Assembly (NCBI GenBank): GCA_021785175.1
Contig: JAJYGH010000081.1
Coordinates: forward strand, 48,317 to 112,316
Direction of reading: 5' to 3'
DNA from: Chloroflexota bacterium
Lineage (GTDB): Bacteria; Chloroflexota; Limnocylindria; Limnocylindrales; CSP1-4
DNA: 64,000 bases
Position 1 is the stretch's first letter. Each line of letters opens with the position of its first letter. Under the pieces are notes generated by a model. It saw only the letters and a list, made by a program, of their open reading frames with translations, made no database searches and was not told where the DNA came from. The position numbers were made by a program, and so were the translations under genes. Of this stretch, positions 9,300 through 22,961 are shown in pieces.

Positions 9300-10379
9300 T
9301 CAGGCGGGCACGACGGCCGTCTCGACCGAGTAGATCGGCGGCAGGAGATCCGCGATCCGGCTCCAGTGGGCGCCCTCGTCGCGGCTCGCGAACACCTGTC
9401 CCGTGTTCGTGCCGAAGTAGATGCCGAAGGGATCGAGCGTGTCGACGGCCATCCCCTCGCGGAGCACGCCGAGGTACGCGCCATCCTGCGGGAGCCCGTC
9501 CCGCAGGTCGCGCCACGTCCGCCCCGCGTCCGACGTCGTCCACACCGCCATCCGCCCGTCGGGCACGAACCGGCCCTGCTCCGCACCGTTGAGCGGGATG
9601 CTGAAGACGGTCTCGGGATCGCGAGGATGCGCGACCATCGGGAACCCGAAGGTCGACGGGAGGCCGTCGTCGAGGCACAGCCACGACTTCCCGGCGTCGT
9701 CGCTGCGGTACGTCCCGCAGTGGTTCTGCTGGTAGAGGCGATCCGGCATCCCCGGTGCGAGCGCCATCTTGTGGACGCACTGGCCGGTCTCGGGGTATTT
9801 CTCGGGCATGTAGTCCGCCCGCACCCCGCGGTTGCGCGCCTCCCACGTGGCGCCCCCGTCCTCCGTCGCGAAACAGCCCACGGAGGAGATCCCGACCCAC
9901 ATCCGATCGGGGTGCTCCGGATGCGCGAGCACCGTGTGGCAGATCAGGCCACCGTTGCCCGGTTGCCAGCCCGGCCGCGTGGGGTGATCGCGCAGGCCCG
10001 AGACGTGTGACCAGGTCGCGCCGCCGTCGCCAGACCGGAACAGCCCAGCCGGCTCGACGCCCGCGTACAGCGCACCGTGGGCCGGCGTGATGTGCCAGAC
10101 CGAGCGCAACGGAGCTTCGTCGGGCCCGTAGTTGAGCCCCGCGCTCGAGTGCGTCCAGGTCTCGCCGAGGTCGTCGCTGCGCCACACGGCGGCGCCGAAC
10201 CACGGGTTGCCACCGCCCGCGTACACCGCCCCCGTCGCCGGATCGTGACAGATGTGGTTGATCGGCCAGCCCTCGCACAGCGGCCCGCGGACCTGCCACG
10301 CGTCCGACGTGCCCGCGCCTTCCTCGAGGATGAAGGCGCCCTTCTTCGTCCCGACCAACAGGAGCACACGCTCGTCCAC
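9300..10379 (-). CDS. BNR/sialidase-fold repeat (beta-propeller) protein, VPS10-like
   Basis: Repeated W-S-D-D-G-x-T-W type motifs (WRSDDLGETW, RSGDGGATW, RSDDAGKSW, TTSDAGRTW). Confidence 0.85.
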   Translation of the reverse strand: MDERVLLLVGTKKGAFILEEGAGTSDAWQVRGPLCEGWPINHICHDPATGAVYAGGGNPWFGAAVWRSDDLGETWTHSSAGLNYGPDEAPLRSVWHITPAHGALYAGVEPAGLFRSGDGGATWSHVSGLRDHPTRPGWQPGNGGLICHTVLAHPEHPDRMWVGISSVGCFATEDGGATWEARNRGVRADYMPEKYPETGQCVHKMALAPGMPDRLYQQNHCGTYRSDDAGKSWLCLDDGLPSTFGFPMVAHPRDPETVFSIPLNGAEQGRFVPDGRMAVWTTSDAGRTWRDLRDGLPQDGAYLGVLREGMAVDTLDPFGIYFGTNTGQVFASRDEGAHWSRIADLLPPIYSVETAVVPA

Positions 10380-10526
10380 TGACGCCCCCCTGACGTGCCG
10401 TCGCCGCCGGTTCGCCGCGCAGAAGCGCGGAGCGGCCGACGATAGCACGCGTCGCCCGGATCGGCGGGGGCAGCGCAACCCGGCGCCGGCCGCGGGCCCG
10501 TTCCGGCACGAGGCCGGCGGGCGCCC

Positions 10527-11507
10527 TCAGCTCGCGATCGAGACCGGCAGCGGGGCGTCCACGTCGGGCGCCGCCAGGTCGAGCTCGTCGAGCGCGCGCA
10601 GGCCACCGCGGGGCCTCCCCGCGCTCGTGGCGCCGGTCATCGCGTCGCCGAGGGTGTAGTAGCGCCGGTAGTCGGCCGGGGACATCGAGCTGTACCGGTA
10701 GAACACCTTGTAGAACTGGTGGATGTTCGTGTAGCCGACGATCCGCGCGATGTCGCAGACGTTGACGTCGGTTCCGAGGAGGAGCCGCCGGGCCTCCGCG
10801 AGCCGGACGTTCGTCAGGTATTCCTTGAAGCCGACGTTCGTCACCTCCTTGAAGAGGTGCCGGACGCGCGACGGGCTGACGTGCACGAACGCGGACACGT
10901 CCTCGAGCGTCACGTTCTCCCGGAAGTGGTCCTCGACGTAGCACAGGACGGGGCGGACCTGCTCGAGCCGGTCCGCATCCCCGAGGCCCTGGCCGATCGC
11001 GGCCGGCCGCCAGTCGCTGACGAGGAGGCCGAGCACGCGGCGGAGGTTCGCGTCGAGGAGATGGCGATCCGCTCGTTCGCGGCGCTCCCACGTGACCCGC
11101 AGATCCTCGAATGTGTCCGCGAGTTTCGCGGCGAGGGGCGTTCCGTGCCGGATCGGGTTCGACAGCGCGCTCTGCCTCGTGAACGGGGCCAGGTACTCGG
11201 CATCGAACGGCCGGGACCCGGGCGGCGCGATGAGCTCGGGCAGGAACAGCAGGAGCTGGAGCCGCAGCGGGTCCGGCCCGTCGGTGACCGCGACGTGTGG
11301 CTCGGAGTAGTCGACCACGACGACGTCGCCGGGCTCGACCGGGACCGGGCGTCGCCCGAACAGGAACCGTCCCGTCCCCTCCAGGCACAGCGCGATCTCC
11401 ATGTAGTCGTGCCAGTGCAGCCGCGCCTCTTCCTCGGACGTCTGGTAATCGAGAATCGATAGAGGAAAGTCGCGGTCGAGCGGGTAGTGCCAGACGTAGA
11501 CGGCCAC
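10527..11507 (-). CDS. AraC-family transcriptional regulator
   Basis: N-terminal cupin-like region and C-terminal HTH_18: FVHVSPSRVRHLFKEVTNVGFKEYLTNVRLAEARRLLLGTDVNVCDIARIVGYTNIHQFYKVFYR. Confidence 0.9.
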   Translation of the reverse strand: MAVYVWHYPLDRDFPLSILDYQTSEEEARLHWHDYMEIALCLEGTGRFLFGRRPVPVEPGDVVVVDYSEPHVAVTDGPDPLRLQLLLFLPELIAPPGSRPFDAEYLAPFTRQSALSNPIRHGTPLAAKLADTFEDLRVTWERRERADRHLLDANLRRVLGLLVSDWRPAAIGQGLGDADRLEQVRPVLCYVEDHFRENVTLEDVSAFVHVSPSRVRHLFKEVTNVGFKEYLTNVRLAEARRLLLGTDVNVCDIARIVGYTNIHQFYKVFYRYSSMSPADYRRYYTLGDAMTGATSAGRPRGGLRALDELDLAAPDVDAPLPVSIAS

Positions 11508-11769
11508 GTGGAGGACGCTCCTCGGTCACGATGCCCCGCGGGACCAGCGGGGCCACGGTCGCGACCGATCATCGGGCCTTTCGGCGGACAGCAGGAGGGC
11601 CGTTCGGCCCGAATCGCCCACGCGAAGGTGGGGTGCCGGGCTGCGGCAGCCGGTCCTGCCAGTTTCTCGGCCAGATGTGACATTGCCGCCTCGTTCGGCG
11701 AGCCGCAGATTGGGGTGAGGGGATCGAGTGATCGCTCGCCGCGCTGCCCCGATTCGCGCGCGGCGACGG

Positions 11770-14004
11770 ATGGGAGAGACGATGGCCGTGCCGTTCCCGC
11801 ACCTGTTCAGTCCGATCCAGCTCGGGAACATCGAGCTGCCGAACCGCGTCGTGCACGTTCCGACGGACATCAGCTCGTCACACGCGGATGGCGAGGTCAG
11901 CGAGCGGGACATCCACCATCACGCCGACATCGCGCGCGGCGGCGCCGGCTTCATCATCGTCGGCGCGACCACGCCCGACGCGAAGACCGGTCGCCCGACG
12001 GTGACCTGCCTGGTCGCGGACGGCGACAACTACATCCCCGGGCTCGCGCGCCTGGCCGAGAGCATGCACCGCTACGGCTCGAAGTGCGCCGTGCAGCTCC
12101 AGCACCCGGGCCGGCAGTGCGCGATCCCGCGCTACAACACCCTCGGGGCGAACGACCGCGTCATCAAGATCCCGTGGTCGGCCGGGCACGAGATCGTCTA
12201 CGAGAACGCGGAGGAGAAGGGGAAGCAGATCCGCGAGGCGTCGATCACCGAGATTCTCGACCTGGTGGACATGTTCTCCGAGGCCGCGTGGCGCGTGAAG
12301 CAGGCGGGTTTCGACGCGGTGGAGCTCCACGCCGCGCACGGCTACCTGCTCTCCGAGTTCATGAGCCCGGTCCTGAACCGCCGGACGGACCGGTTCGGGG
12401 GAACGCTCGAGAACCGGATGCGGTTCACGCTCGCGGTCGTCGACCAGATCCGGAAGAAGTGTGGGAAGTCGTTCCCGGTGCTCGTGCGGTACTCGTTCGA
12501 GGAGTTCGTGCCGGGCGGGCGCACGCTCGAGGAGGGTGTCGAGATCGCGCGGATGCTCGAGCAGGCCGGCTGCGCGGGAGTCGACATCAGCCAGGGGATC
12601 CAGGAGAGCGCGGGCGCGGGCTTCGACCCGATGCAGTACCCGCAGGGCTGGGCGACGTACGCCGCCGAGGCCGTCAAGAAAGCGGTCCGCATCCCGGTCA
12701 TCACGAGCCACTCGCTGCGCGACCCCGAGTACTGCGAGCGGATCCTGGCCGAGGGCAGGACCGACCTCGTGGGCCTGTCGCGCCAGCTGCTCGCCGATCC
12801 ATACTGGCCTGTGAAGGCACAGCTGGGACGCCTCAAGTCGATCCGGAAGTGCATCTCCTGCCTTGGCGGATGCTGGCAGGAATCGCTGATGGCGAAGCAC
12901 GAGATCCAGTGCTCGATCAACGCGGCCTGCGGAAACCCCGAGTTCGCGGAGATGCGCCGGACCGGCAAGCCCGTCCGGGTCGCGGTCGTCGGCGGGGGCC
13001 CGGCCGGCATGGAGGCGGCGCGCATCGCGACCGAGCGCGGGCACCAGGTCACGCTGTTCGAGCAGGCCGGCGAGCTCGGCGGCGGGATGCTGTACGTGTG
13101 CCTGGTGCCGGGCAAGGAGAAGATGCGCTGGTACCTGGACTGGATCCGGGACCAGCTGCTCGACCTGCAGGTCGACATCCGCCTCAACCATGCCCCGACC
13201 GTCGACGAGCTGCGCGAGTACGACGTCGTCCTGAATGCGACGGGCGCCGAGTCGTACGTGCCGGAGGTGCACGGCCGTGCGGACCTCGTCGTGCCGTTCG
13301 AGGACGCCATGGCGTGCCCGAAGGTCGCCTGCGAGTGCCACCCCGGCGGCCGCCGGCTGACGAAGCTGGGGCAGCGCGTGCTGCTGTGGGGCGACCACTA
13401 CGCGGCCACCGACACGGCGGCGTTCCTCGGCGCGCACGGCAAGGAGGTGACGATCGTCACCGAGAACCGCGAGTTCGCGGCCGAGACAGAAGTCATCCAC
13501 ATGTACGTGCTGCGCAAGCGGTTCGCGCAGGGCGACGCCGAGGTGCTCGCGTCGCGGCCGTACAAGCACGCGGTGACGGTGCTGACCGGGACGCGCGTCC
13601 TGGAGATCCGCGACGGCGGCGAGGTCGTGCTGGAGGACCGGGACTTCAACCAGGCGACGGTCGAGGTCGACACGGTCGTGAACTGCCACACGCGCTCCAA
13701 GGTGGGCCTGTTCCAGGAGCTGCGGGCGGCGGGCATCCACGTCCTCAACGCGGGCGACGCGGTCCGGCCGCGGAACCTGTACCACGCGGTGCACGAGGGC
13801 AGTGCGTTCGGGCTCGCGGTCGACGAGCACATGCTGTTCAACCCGAACCACGCCATGATCAACAACCTGCCGATCGACGTTCTGAGCCAGCTGACGCGAC
13901 CGGAAGGGCCGGCGTATTCGCGGGTCCTGATGGAGGAGCAGCTCCGACAACTGACGCCGACGGTCGCCGCAGGGTCCAGGGGGCACTCGAACGGCGAGCG
14001 TTGA
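11770..14004 (+). CDS. NADH:flavin oxidoreductase / FAD-dependent oxidoreductase (2,4-dienoyl-CoA reductase / OYE-like)
   Basis: OYE barrel (FDAVELHAAHGYLLSEFMSP), CISCLGGCW Fe-S cysteines, VAVVGGGPAGMEAARIATERGHQVTLFE dinucleotide fold. Confidence 0.92.
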   Translation: MGETMAVPFPHLFSPIQLGNIELPNRVVHVPTDISSSHADGEVSERDIHHHADIARGGAGFIIVGATTPDAKTGRPTVTCLVADGDNYIPGLARLAESMHRYGSKCAVQLQHPGRQCAIPRYNTLGANDRVIKIPWSAGHEIVYENAEEKGKQIREASITEILDLVDMFSEAAWRVKQAGFDAVELHAAHGYLLSEFMSPVLNRRTDRFGGTLENRMRFTLAVVDQIRKKCGKSFPVLVRYSFEEFVPGGRTLEEGVEIARMLEQAGCAGVDISQGIQESAGAGFDPMQYPQGWATYAAEAVKKAVRIPVITSHSLRDPEYCERILAEGRTDLVGLSRQLLADPYWPVKAQLGRLKSIRKCISCLGGCWQESLMAKHEIQCSINAACGNPEFAEMRRTGKPVRVAVVGGGPAGMEAARIATERGHQVTLFEQAGELGGGMLYVCLVPGKEKMRWYLDWIRDQLLDLQVDIRLNHAPTVDELREYDVVLNATGAESYVPEVHGRADLVVPFEDAMACPKVACECHPGGRRLTKLGQRVLLWGDHYAATDTAAFLGAHGKEVTIVTENREFAAETEVIHMYVLRKRFAQGDAEVLASRPYKHAVTVLTGTRVLEIRDGGEVVLEDRDFNQATVEVDTVVNCHTRSKVGLFQELRAAGIHVLNAGDAVRPRNLYHAVHEGSAFGLAVDEHMLFNPNHAMINNLPIDVLSQLTRPEGPAYSRVLMEEQLRQLTPTVAAGSRGHSNGER

Positions 14005-14062
14005 CCGCTCGCCGGGCAGATCTCGGACGCGGGACGAGGGCCGGCCTTCCCCACGCCGGCCC
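13993..14062 (+). terminator. candidate terminator: two consecutive perfect 8-bp hairpins
   Basis: GGCGAGCG-TTGAC-CGCTCGCC (13993-14013, contains the TGA stop) and GGGCCGGC-N9-GCCGGCCC (14038-14062); no U-tract. Confidence 0.4.
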
Positions 14063-14226
14063 CGTTCCGGTCCTTGTCACCGGAGCCCGCGGTTCGGCCC
14101 GTTCCCGGATCGGGCGCCGCCGTCTGCGGTCGTGCCGGCGATGGCGCCCGGCCCCGGACGCCCCGGCCACGACGGTGCCGCCGGGCCACGAAGGTGCCGT
14201 CGGGTCCGGCGCCGTAACCTGAGCCC

Positions 14227-15024
14227 GTGGCCATCCTCGCCCTCAAGCTGGTCCTCACGCCGCTGCTGATCGGCGGCGCGAGCCTGGGTGCACGCCGCTG
14301 GGGCCCGCTGATCGGCGGGTGGCTCGTCTCGCTGCCGCTGACCTCCGGTCCGGTCGCGCTGTTTCTCGCCCTCGACCGCGGGCCGGCGTTCGCCGCCCAG
14401 GCCGCGGAAGCCTCGGTGGCGGGCAACATCGCGATCGTCGCGTTCTGTCTCGCATACGCCGGTGTCGCGCACCGGGCCGGATGGCCGGTGGCGATCGCGG
14501 CCGCGGGCGCGGGCTGGCTCGCGGCCGCACTCGCGCTCCAGCCGGCTCTCGCGCTGCCGGTGGGCCTGGTGTTCGCGCTGTCCGTGGCGGTCCTGGCGCT
14601 CGGCCTGCGATTCATGCCGGCTGGCAGGCGCTCCGCGATGCCTGCGGCGCCGCCTTCGTGGGACCTCCCGCTGCGCGTCGCCGTGGGCACGGGCGTCGTT
14701 GTCGCGCTCACGGCCGCGGCGCCGGCGCTCGGATCGTCGGCGAGCGGCCTGCTCGCGATGCTCCCCGTCATCGCCACAGTCATCGCGACGTTCACACACC
14801 GGCGCAACGGGCCCGACGAGGCGATCGGCGTGCTCCGCGGGGTCGTCACCGGCCTCTTCGGGACCGCGGCGTTCCTGGCGGTTGTGAGCGCGTCGATCGT
14901 GCCGCTCGGCGTCGTGGCCTCGTTCGCGGCGGCGATCGCGACGGTGGCGCTCGTGCAGTCCTTTGCGCTGTCCTCGCTCCGGCGGCAGGGTGCCGGGACC
15001 GCCGTGCGAGAGGTCGGAGCCTAG
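14227..15024 (+). CDS. multi-pass integral membrane protein of unknown function
   Basis: Highly hydrophobic ORF, MAILALKLVLTPLLIGGASLGARRWGPLIGGWLVSLPLTSGPVALFLAL. Confidence 0.75.
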   Translation: MAILALKLVLTPLLIGGASLGARRWGPLIGGWLVSLPLTSGPVALFLALDRGPAFAAQAAEASVAGNIAIVAFCLAYAGVAHRAGWPVAIAAAGAGWLAAALALQPALALPVGLVFALSVAVLALGLRFMPAGRRSAMPAAPPSWDLPLRVAVGTGVVVALTAAAPALGSSASGLLAMLPVIATVIATFTHRRNGPDEAIGVLRGVVTGLFGTAAFLAVVSASIVPLGVVASFAAAIATVALVQSFALSSLRRQGAGTAVREVGA

Positions 15025-15065
15025 GAAGAGCGGCGGGGCCGAGACGGTCGCGTCCGCTCGCGCGC

Positions 15066-15914
15066 TCAGGACTCCAGGTCGATTCGCTCCGGGTGCGCGT
15101 ACACGTTGAAGCCGTCGCCCCGCAGGAACCCGATGAGCGTCATGCCGAGGCGATCCGCGGCCTCGACCGCGAGGTCGGTCGGCGCCGAGACGGCGCACGT
15201 CACGGGAATTCCGGCCATCGCCGCCTTCTGCACGATCTCGAAGCTGACGCGCCCGGAGACGAGCAGCAGCGACGCGTGCAGCGGGAGCCGCCGGCCGATC
15301 GCCATCGACCCGACCAGCTTGTCGAGCGCGTTGTGCCGCCCGACGTCCTCGCGGACGCCCTGGGGCCGGCCATCGGCGTCGAACAGCCCTGCGGCGTGGA
15401 GGCCTCCCGTCGCGTCGAAGGCCGCCTGCGCCGCGCGCAGGACCGGCGGCAGCGCGAGCACGGTCGTCCGGGTGACGGCCGGCCCCGGTGGCAGGAGATC
15501 GCAGCGGGTCTCGACGTCGTCGAGCGACGCCTTCCCGCAGATCCCGCAGCTCGCGGTCACGGCGAAGTGGCGGCTGGCGGTCCGCGAGGCATCGAACGCG
15601 CGGGCGAGGCGGACGGTCACGACGTTGTCGGGGCGGGCGACGACGGCGGGGTCGGCGAGATCGAACCCGACGATCTCGTCGGGAGCGACGAGCCCCTCCG
15701 TGACGAGGAACCCCGCCGCGAGTTCCTCGTCGTGGCCCGGCGTCCGCATCGTCACCGCGACGTCGACAGGCTCCTGCCCGGGGCCTGCGGCACGGATCTC
15801 CATCGGCTCCTCGCCCGCGAGCGCGTCCGGGCGGTTCTGCACGATGGGGCCGCGGACCGCGAGCGTCCGGATTCCGATGATGTCGCGACCGGGTGAGGAG
15901 AGCCCTGGATGCAC
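15066..15914 (-). CDS. fdhD: formate dehydrogenase accessory sulfurtransferase FdhD
   Basis: TASCGICGKAS active-site loop, DVGRHNALDKLVG, SGRVSFEIVQKAAMAGIPV. Confidence 0.93.
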   Translation of the reverse strand: MHPGLSSPGRDIIGIRTLAVRGPIVQNRPDALAGEEPMEIRAAGPGQEPVDVAVTMRTPGHDEELAAGFLVTEGLVAPDEIVGFDLADPAVVARPDNVVTVRLARAFDASRTASRHFAVTASCGICGKASLDDVETRCDLLPPGPAVTRTTVLALPPVLRAAQAAFDATGGLHAAGLFDADGRPQGVREDVGRHNALDKLVGSMAIGRRLPLHASLLLVSGRVSFEIVQKAAMAGIPVTCAVSAPTDLAVEAADRLGMTLIGFLRGDGFNVYAHPERIDLES

Positions 15915-16050
15915 GGCGTGCCTCGGGATGCGTGGCCGGAGCGGGCCAGGCGCGTCACCGGTCGCGCGGCTGCCGCGACCGACCCCGGGACTATAGCGCT
16001 CCGTCGCCGCCGGTCCACCCAGGGGGCCGGTCCTCCTAGACTTGGCCGCG

Positions 16051-16197
16051 ATGCCGCGCCTCGTGACCGCCATGCGCCGCGTCGCCCCGCTCCGCGAGGG
16101 CGGCTCGCGCCCCGCGATCGTCGAGGCTGACGATGACGGGCTCTACGTCGTGAAGTTCCGCCTGGCCGCGGCTCCGTCGAGCTCCGCGGGCTCGTGA
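16051..16197 (+). pseudogene. truncated HipA-like kinase (HipA_2 type) N-terminus
   Basis: MPRLVTAMRRVAPLREGGSRPAIVEADDDGLYVVKFR matches the typical N-terminus; only 48 codons before TGA. Confidence 0.55.
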
Positions 16198-16829
16198 ACC
16201 CCGCGGCCCGCTCCCCGATCTCTGCCGTCGTCTTCGACCTCGGGGGCGTCCTGATCGACTGGGATCCCCGCCACCTGTACAGGCGGCTGTTCGCCGGCGA
16301 CGAGCAGGCGATGGAGGCGTTCCTCGCGACCGTCTGCACGCCCGAGTGGAACGCCCGCCAGGACGCCGGCCGGCCCTGGGCCGAGGCCGTCCGCGAACTC
16401 GTCGGGCTCCACCCGGACCGGCGGGCGCTCATCGTCGCGTACCACGAGCGCTGGGAAGAGATGCTGGGGGGCGCGATCGAGGGCACGGTGGCCGTCCTCG
16501 GGGACCTGCGCGAGGCCGGGGTCGCCTGCTACGCGCTCAGCAACTGGTCCGCCGAGACGTTCCCCATCGCTCGGGAGCGCTTCGGGTTCCTCTCCTGGTT
16601 CGAGGACATCGTGATCTCGGGCGATCTCCGGACGATCAAGCCCGACCCCGCGATGTTCCGCGTGCTGCTCGAGCGCCACGCACTCCGGCCCGACCGCACG
16701 GCGTACGTCGACGACACGCCGGCCAACGTCGAGGCCGCGGAGCGGATCGGGCTCATCGCCTTCCGCTTCCGCGATCCGTCCGCGCTGCGGCGCGAGCTCG
16801 TGGCAATGGGGCTGCCGATCTGCTCCTGA
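16194..16829 (+). CDS. HAD-superfamily hydrolase
   Basis: VVFDLGGVLIDWDPRHLYRRLF, LSNWSAETFP, KPDPAMFRVLLER, YVDDTPANVEAA. Confidence 0.9.
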   Translation: MNPAARSPISAVVFDLGGVLIDWDPRHLYRRLFAGDEQAMEAFLATVCTPEWNARQDAGRPWAEAVRELVGLHPDRRALIVAYHERWEEMLGGAIEGTVAVLGDLREAGVACYALSNWSAETFPIARERFGFLSWFEDIVISGDLRTIKPDPAMFRVLLERHALRPDRTAYVDDTPANVEAAERIGLIAFRFRDPSALRRELVAMGLPICS

Positions 16830-17045
16830 CCGTCCTGTCGCGCGCCGCGGTGCGTGAGCGGGGTGCCGCGGTGGGTTGCGCGGTCCTATGATCGGCCGAG
16901 GGAAGCTGGAGGGGGCCGGAGCCGGGCCCCGCACCGACCGGCGCGGACGTTCGATCGACCAGACAGGAGCGGAATGCGTGGGAATGAACGCGCTCCCCGC
17001 GCCGGGGCCGCGTGCCGCCGTGCCGGGCCTGGCGGAGCAGACGTT

Positions 17046-18098
17046 GTGAGCGGGCAAACTGCCGGCGGTGAGGCCGGTGCACTGGGCGGACGGATCCGCG
17101 TCGGCGTCGCCGGGAGCGGGTTCATCGGAGAGACGCATCTCGCGGCGTGGACGGCCGAGGGCGTGCCGGCGGTCGTGTACGACGTGGACGCGGGCCGGGC
17201 GGCCGATCTCGCCGGGCAGTTCGGCGCGGCCACGGCCGCCTCGCTCGAGGCGCTGTTCGCGGCGGTGGACGTCGTCGACGTGTGCACGCCGACCCACCTC
17301 CACGCCGGGATCGCGATCCAGGCGGCGAAGGCCCACCGCCACGTCATCTGCGAGAAGCCGATGGCGCGCACGCTGGCGGACGCCGAGGCCATGATCCTGG
17401 CTGCACGCGAGAACGGAGTCCGCCTGCTGGTCGGCCACGTCGTGCGGTTCTTCCCGGAGTACGTCGCGGCGCGCGACGCCGTGCTCACCGGGCAGATCGG
17501 CGATCCGGCCGTCCTTCGCCTGACGCGCGCCAGCTTCCGGCCGCGGCAGCCGGCGGGCCACTGGTTCTTCGACCACGCGAAGTCCGGCGGGATCGTCCTC
17601 GACCTGATGATCCACGACCTCGACTACGCGCGCTGGGTGGCGGGCGAGGTCGTCGCGGTCGAGTGCCGCTCGGCGATCGTCGAGCGCCCCGAGGCCGGCG
17701 TGGACCACGCCGTCGCGATCCTCACCCACGCGTCCGGCGCCATCAGTCACATCTCGGCGTCCTGGGCGTACGCGCCGCCCACGTTCCGCACGGCGTTCGA
17801 GATCGCCGGGTCCCGCGGTCTGATCGACCACGACTCCGCGCTCACGGCGCCCATCACGCCGTCGCTGCTGGCGGGTGCGGACGGCGCCGCAACCACCGCC
17901 CTGGCCGACACGTCGCTCAACGGCGACCCGTTCCGCCGCGAACTCGCGGAGTTCGCGCGGGCGATCGTCGACCGGACGACGACCCGCACGAGCGCGGAGG
18001 AGGCGCTCGCGACGCTCCGGCTCGCGCTCGCCGCCGACGCGTCGGCGCACGAGGGCGGCAGGGTGGTCCGGCTCCAGACAGCGGAGGCGGCGCGATGA
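17046..18098 (+). CDS. Gfo/Idh/MocA-family oxidoreductase
   Basis: VGVAGSGFIGETHLAAW, DVCTPTHLHAGIAIQAAKAHRHVICEKPMA. Confidence 0.9.
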   Translation: MSGQTAGGEAGALGGRIRVGVAGSGFIGETHLAAWTAEGVPAVVYDVDAGRAADLAGQFGAATAASLEALFAAVDVVDVCTPTHLHAGIAIQAAKAHRHVICEKPMARTLADAEAMILAARENGVRLLVGHVVRFFPEYVAARDAVLTGQIGDPAVLRLTRASFRPRQPAGHWFFDHAKSGGIVLDLMIHDLDYARWVAGEVVAVECRSAIVERPEAGVDHAVAILTHASGAISHISASWAYAPPTFRTAFEIAGSRGLIDHDSALTAPITPSLLAGADGAATTALADTSLNGDPFRRELAEFARAIVDRTTTRTSAEEALATLRLALAADASAHEGGRVVRLQTAEAAR

Positions 18099-19168
18099 CC
18101 GCGCAGGAATCGACCGACGCGCGTGGCAGGGTCCGCATGGGCGTCCTCTCGATGGAGCACGTGCACGCGGGCTCCTACGTCCCGCTGCTCGCGGAGATCC
18201 CTGGTGCCAGCCTCGTCGGCATCTGGGATGCTGACCGCGCGCACGCCGAATCGGCCGCGTCGCCGGTCGGGGCGCGTGCCTTCGCGTCGGTCGCGGAGCT
18301 GCTCGGACAGGTCGACGCCGTCGTCGTGACCGCGCCCAACGCCGAGCACCGTGAGCTCGTCGAGCAGGCGGCGGCCGCAGGCGTCGACGTCCTGTGCGAG
18401 AAGCCGCTCGCCACCAGCGTCGCGGACGCGCGTGCGATCGTCGAGGCGTGCAACGGCGCCGGCGTGCGCCTCATGACTGCGTTCCCGTCCCGCTGGAACC
18501 CGGCGCTGCGCTCGCTCCGGACGACGATCGTCGCCGGAGGCCTCGGCGAGGTGGTGGCGCTGGAGGGCGTGAACACCGGTGCCATGCCCGACATCCACGC
18601 CGGCTGGTTCGTCGACCCCGCGCGCTCGGGCGGGGGAGCCATCACCGACCACGTCGTGCACCTGGCCGACCTGTACCGCTGGATGCTCGGCTCCGAGGTG
18701 GTCGAGGTCTACGCGGTGGCGAACCGCATCCTCCAGGAGCGATTCGAACGCGTCGAGACCGGTGGCCTCGTCTCGCTGCGGTTCGCGAACGGCGCGTTCG
18801 CGACGATCGACTGCAGCTGGAGCAGGCCGCGCTCGTACCCGACCTGGGGCGGCCTCTCCATCGCGGCGATCGGGACCGGCGGCGCGATCACCGTCGACGC
18901 CTTCAGCCAGCGCCTCCACCTGTACGGCACGCGGGAGGCGGGGGTCTCGTGGCCGGACTGGGGCCCGAACTCCGATCGGGCGATGCTCGAGGCGTTCGTC
19001 GACGCGGTGCGCGAGCGCCGCGAGCCGGCCGTGACGGGCATCGACGGGCTGCGCGCGGTCGAGATCGTCGACGCGGCGTACCGGTCGATCGAGGCGGGCG
19101 AGCCGGTGCGGGTGGAGGTGACGGGGATCGTCTCGGGCAGTGCGGAGACGCTCGCGGAGCTCCGGTAG
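18095..19168 (+). CDS. Gfo/Idh/MocA-family oxidoreductase
   Basis: DVLCEKPLATSVADARAIVEACNGAGVRLMTAFPSRWNP; ATGA overlap with preceding gene. Confidence 0.9.
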   Translation: MTAQESTDARGRVRMGVLSMEHVHAGSYVPLLAEIPGASLVGIWDADRAHAESAASPVGARAFASVAELLGQVDAVVVTAPNAEHRELVEQAAAAGVDVLCEKPLATSVADARAIVEACNGAGVRLMTAFPSRWNPALRSLRTTIVAGGLGEVVALEGVNTGAMPDIHAGWFVDPARSGGGAITDHVVHLADLYRWMLGSEVVEVYAVANRILQERFERVETGGLVSLRFANGAFATIDCSWSRPRSYPTWGGLSIAAIGTGGAITVDAFSQRLHLYGTREAGVSWPDWGPNSDRAMLEAFVDAVRERREPAVTGIDGLRAVEIVDAAYRSIEAGEPVRVEVTGIVSGSAETLAELR

Positions 19169-19184
19169 CCGGCACCTGCCTGCG

Positions 19185-22883
<3,699 letters not shown>

Positions 22884-22961
22884 CCCGTGGAACGTGCAGC
22901 GAACGGCGCACGCGGGCTGGATCCCGACCTGGTTCTCGGCGTCCGGTGCGGCCGCGCGGCC

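Noticed and set aside
11878-13986. 702-aa minus-strand ORF
   Set aside because: Antisense to the OYE-family gene; low-complexity composition.
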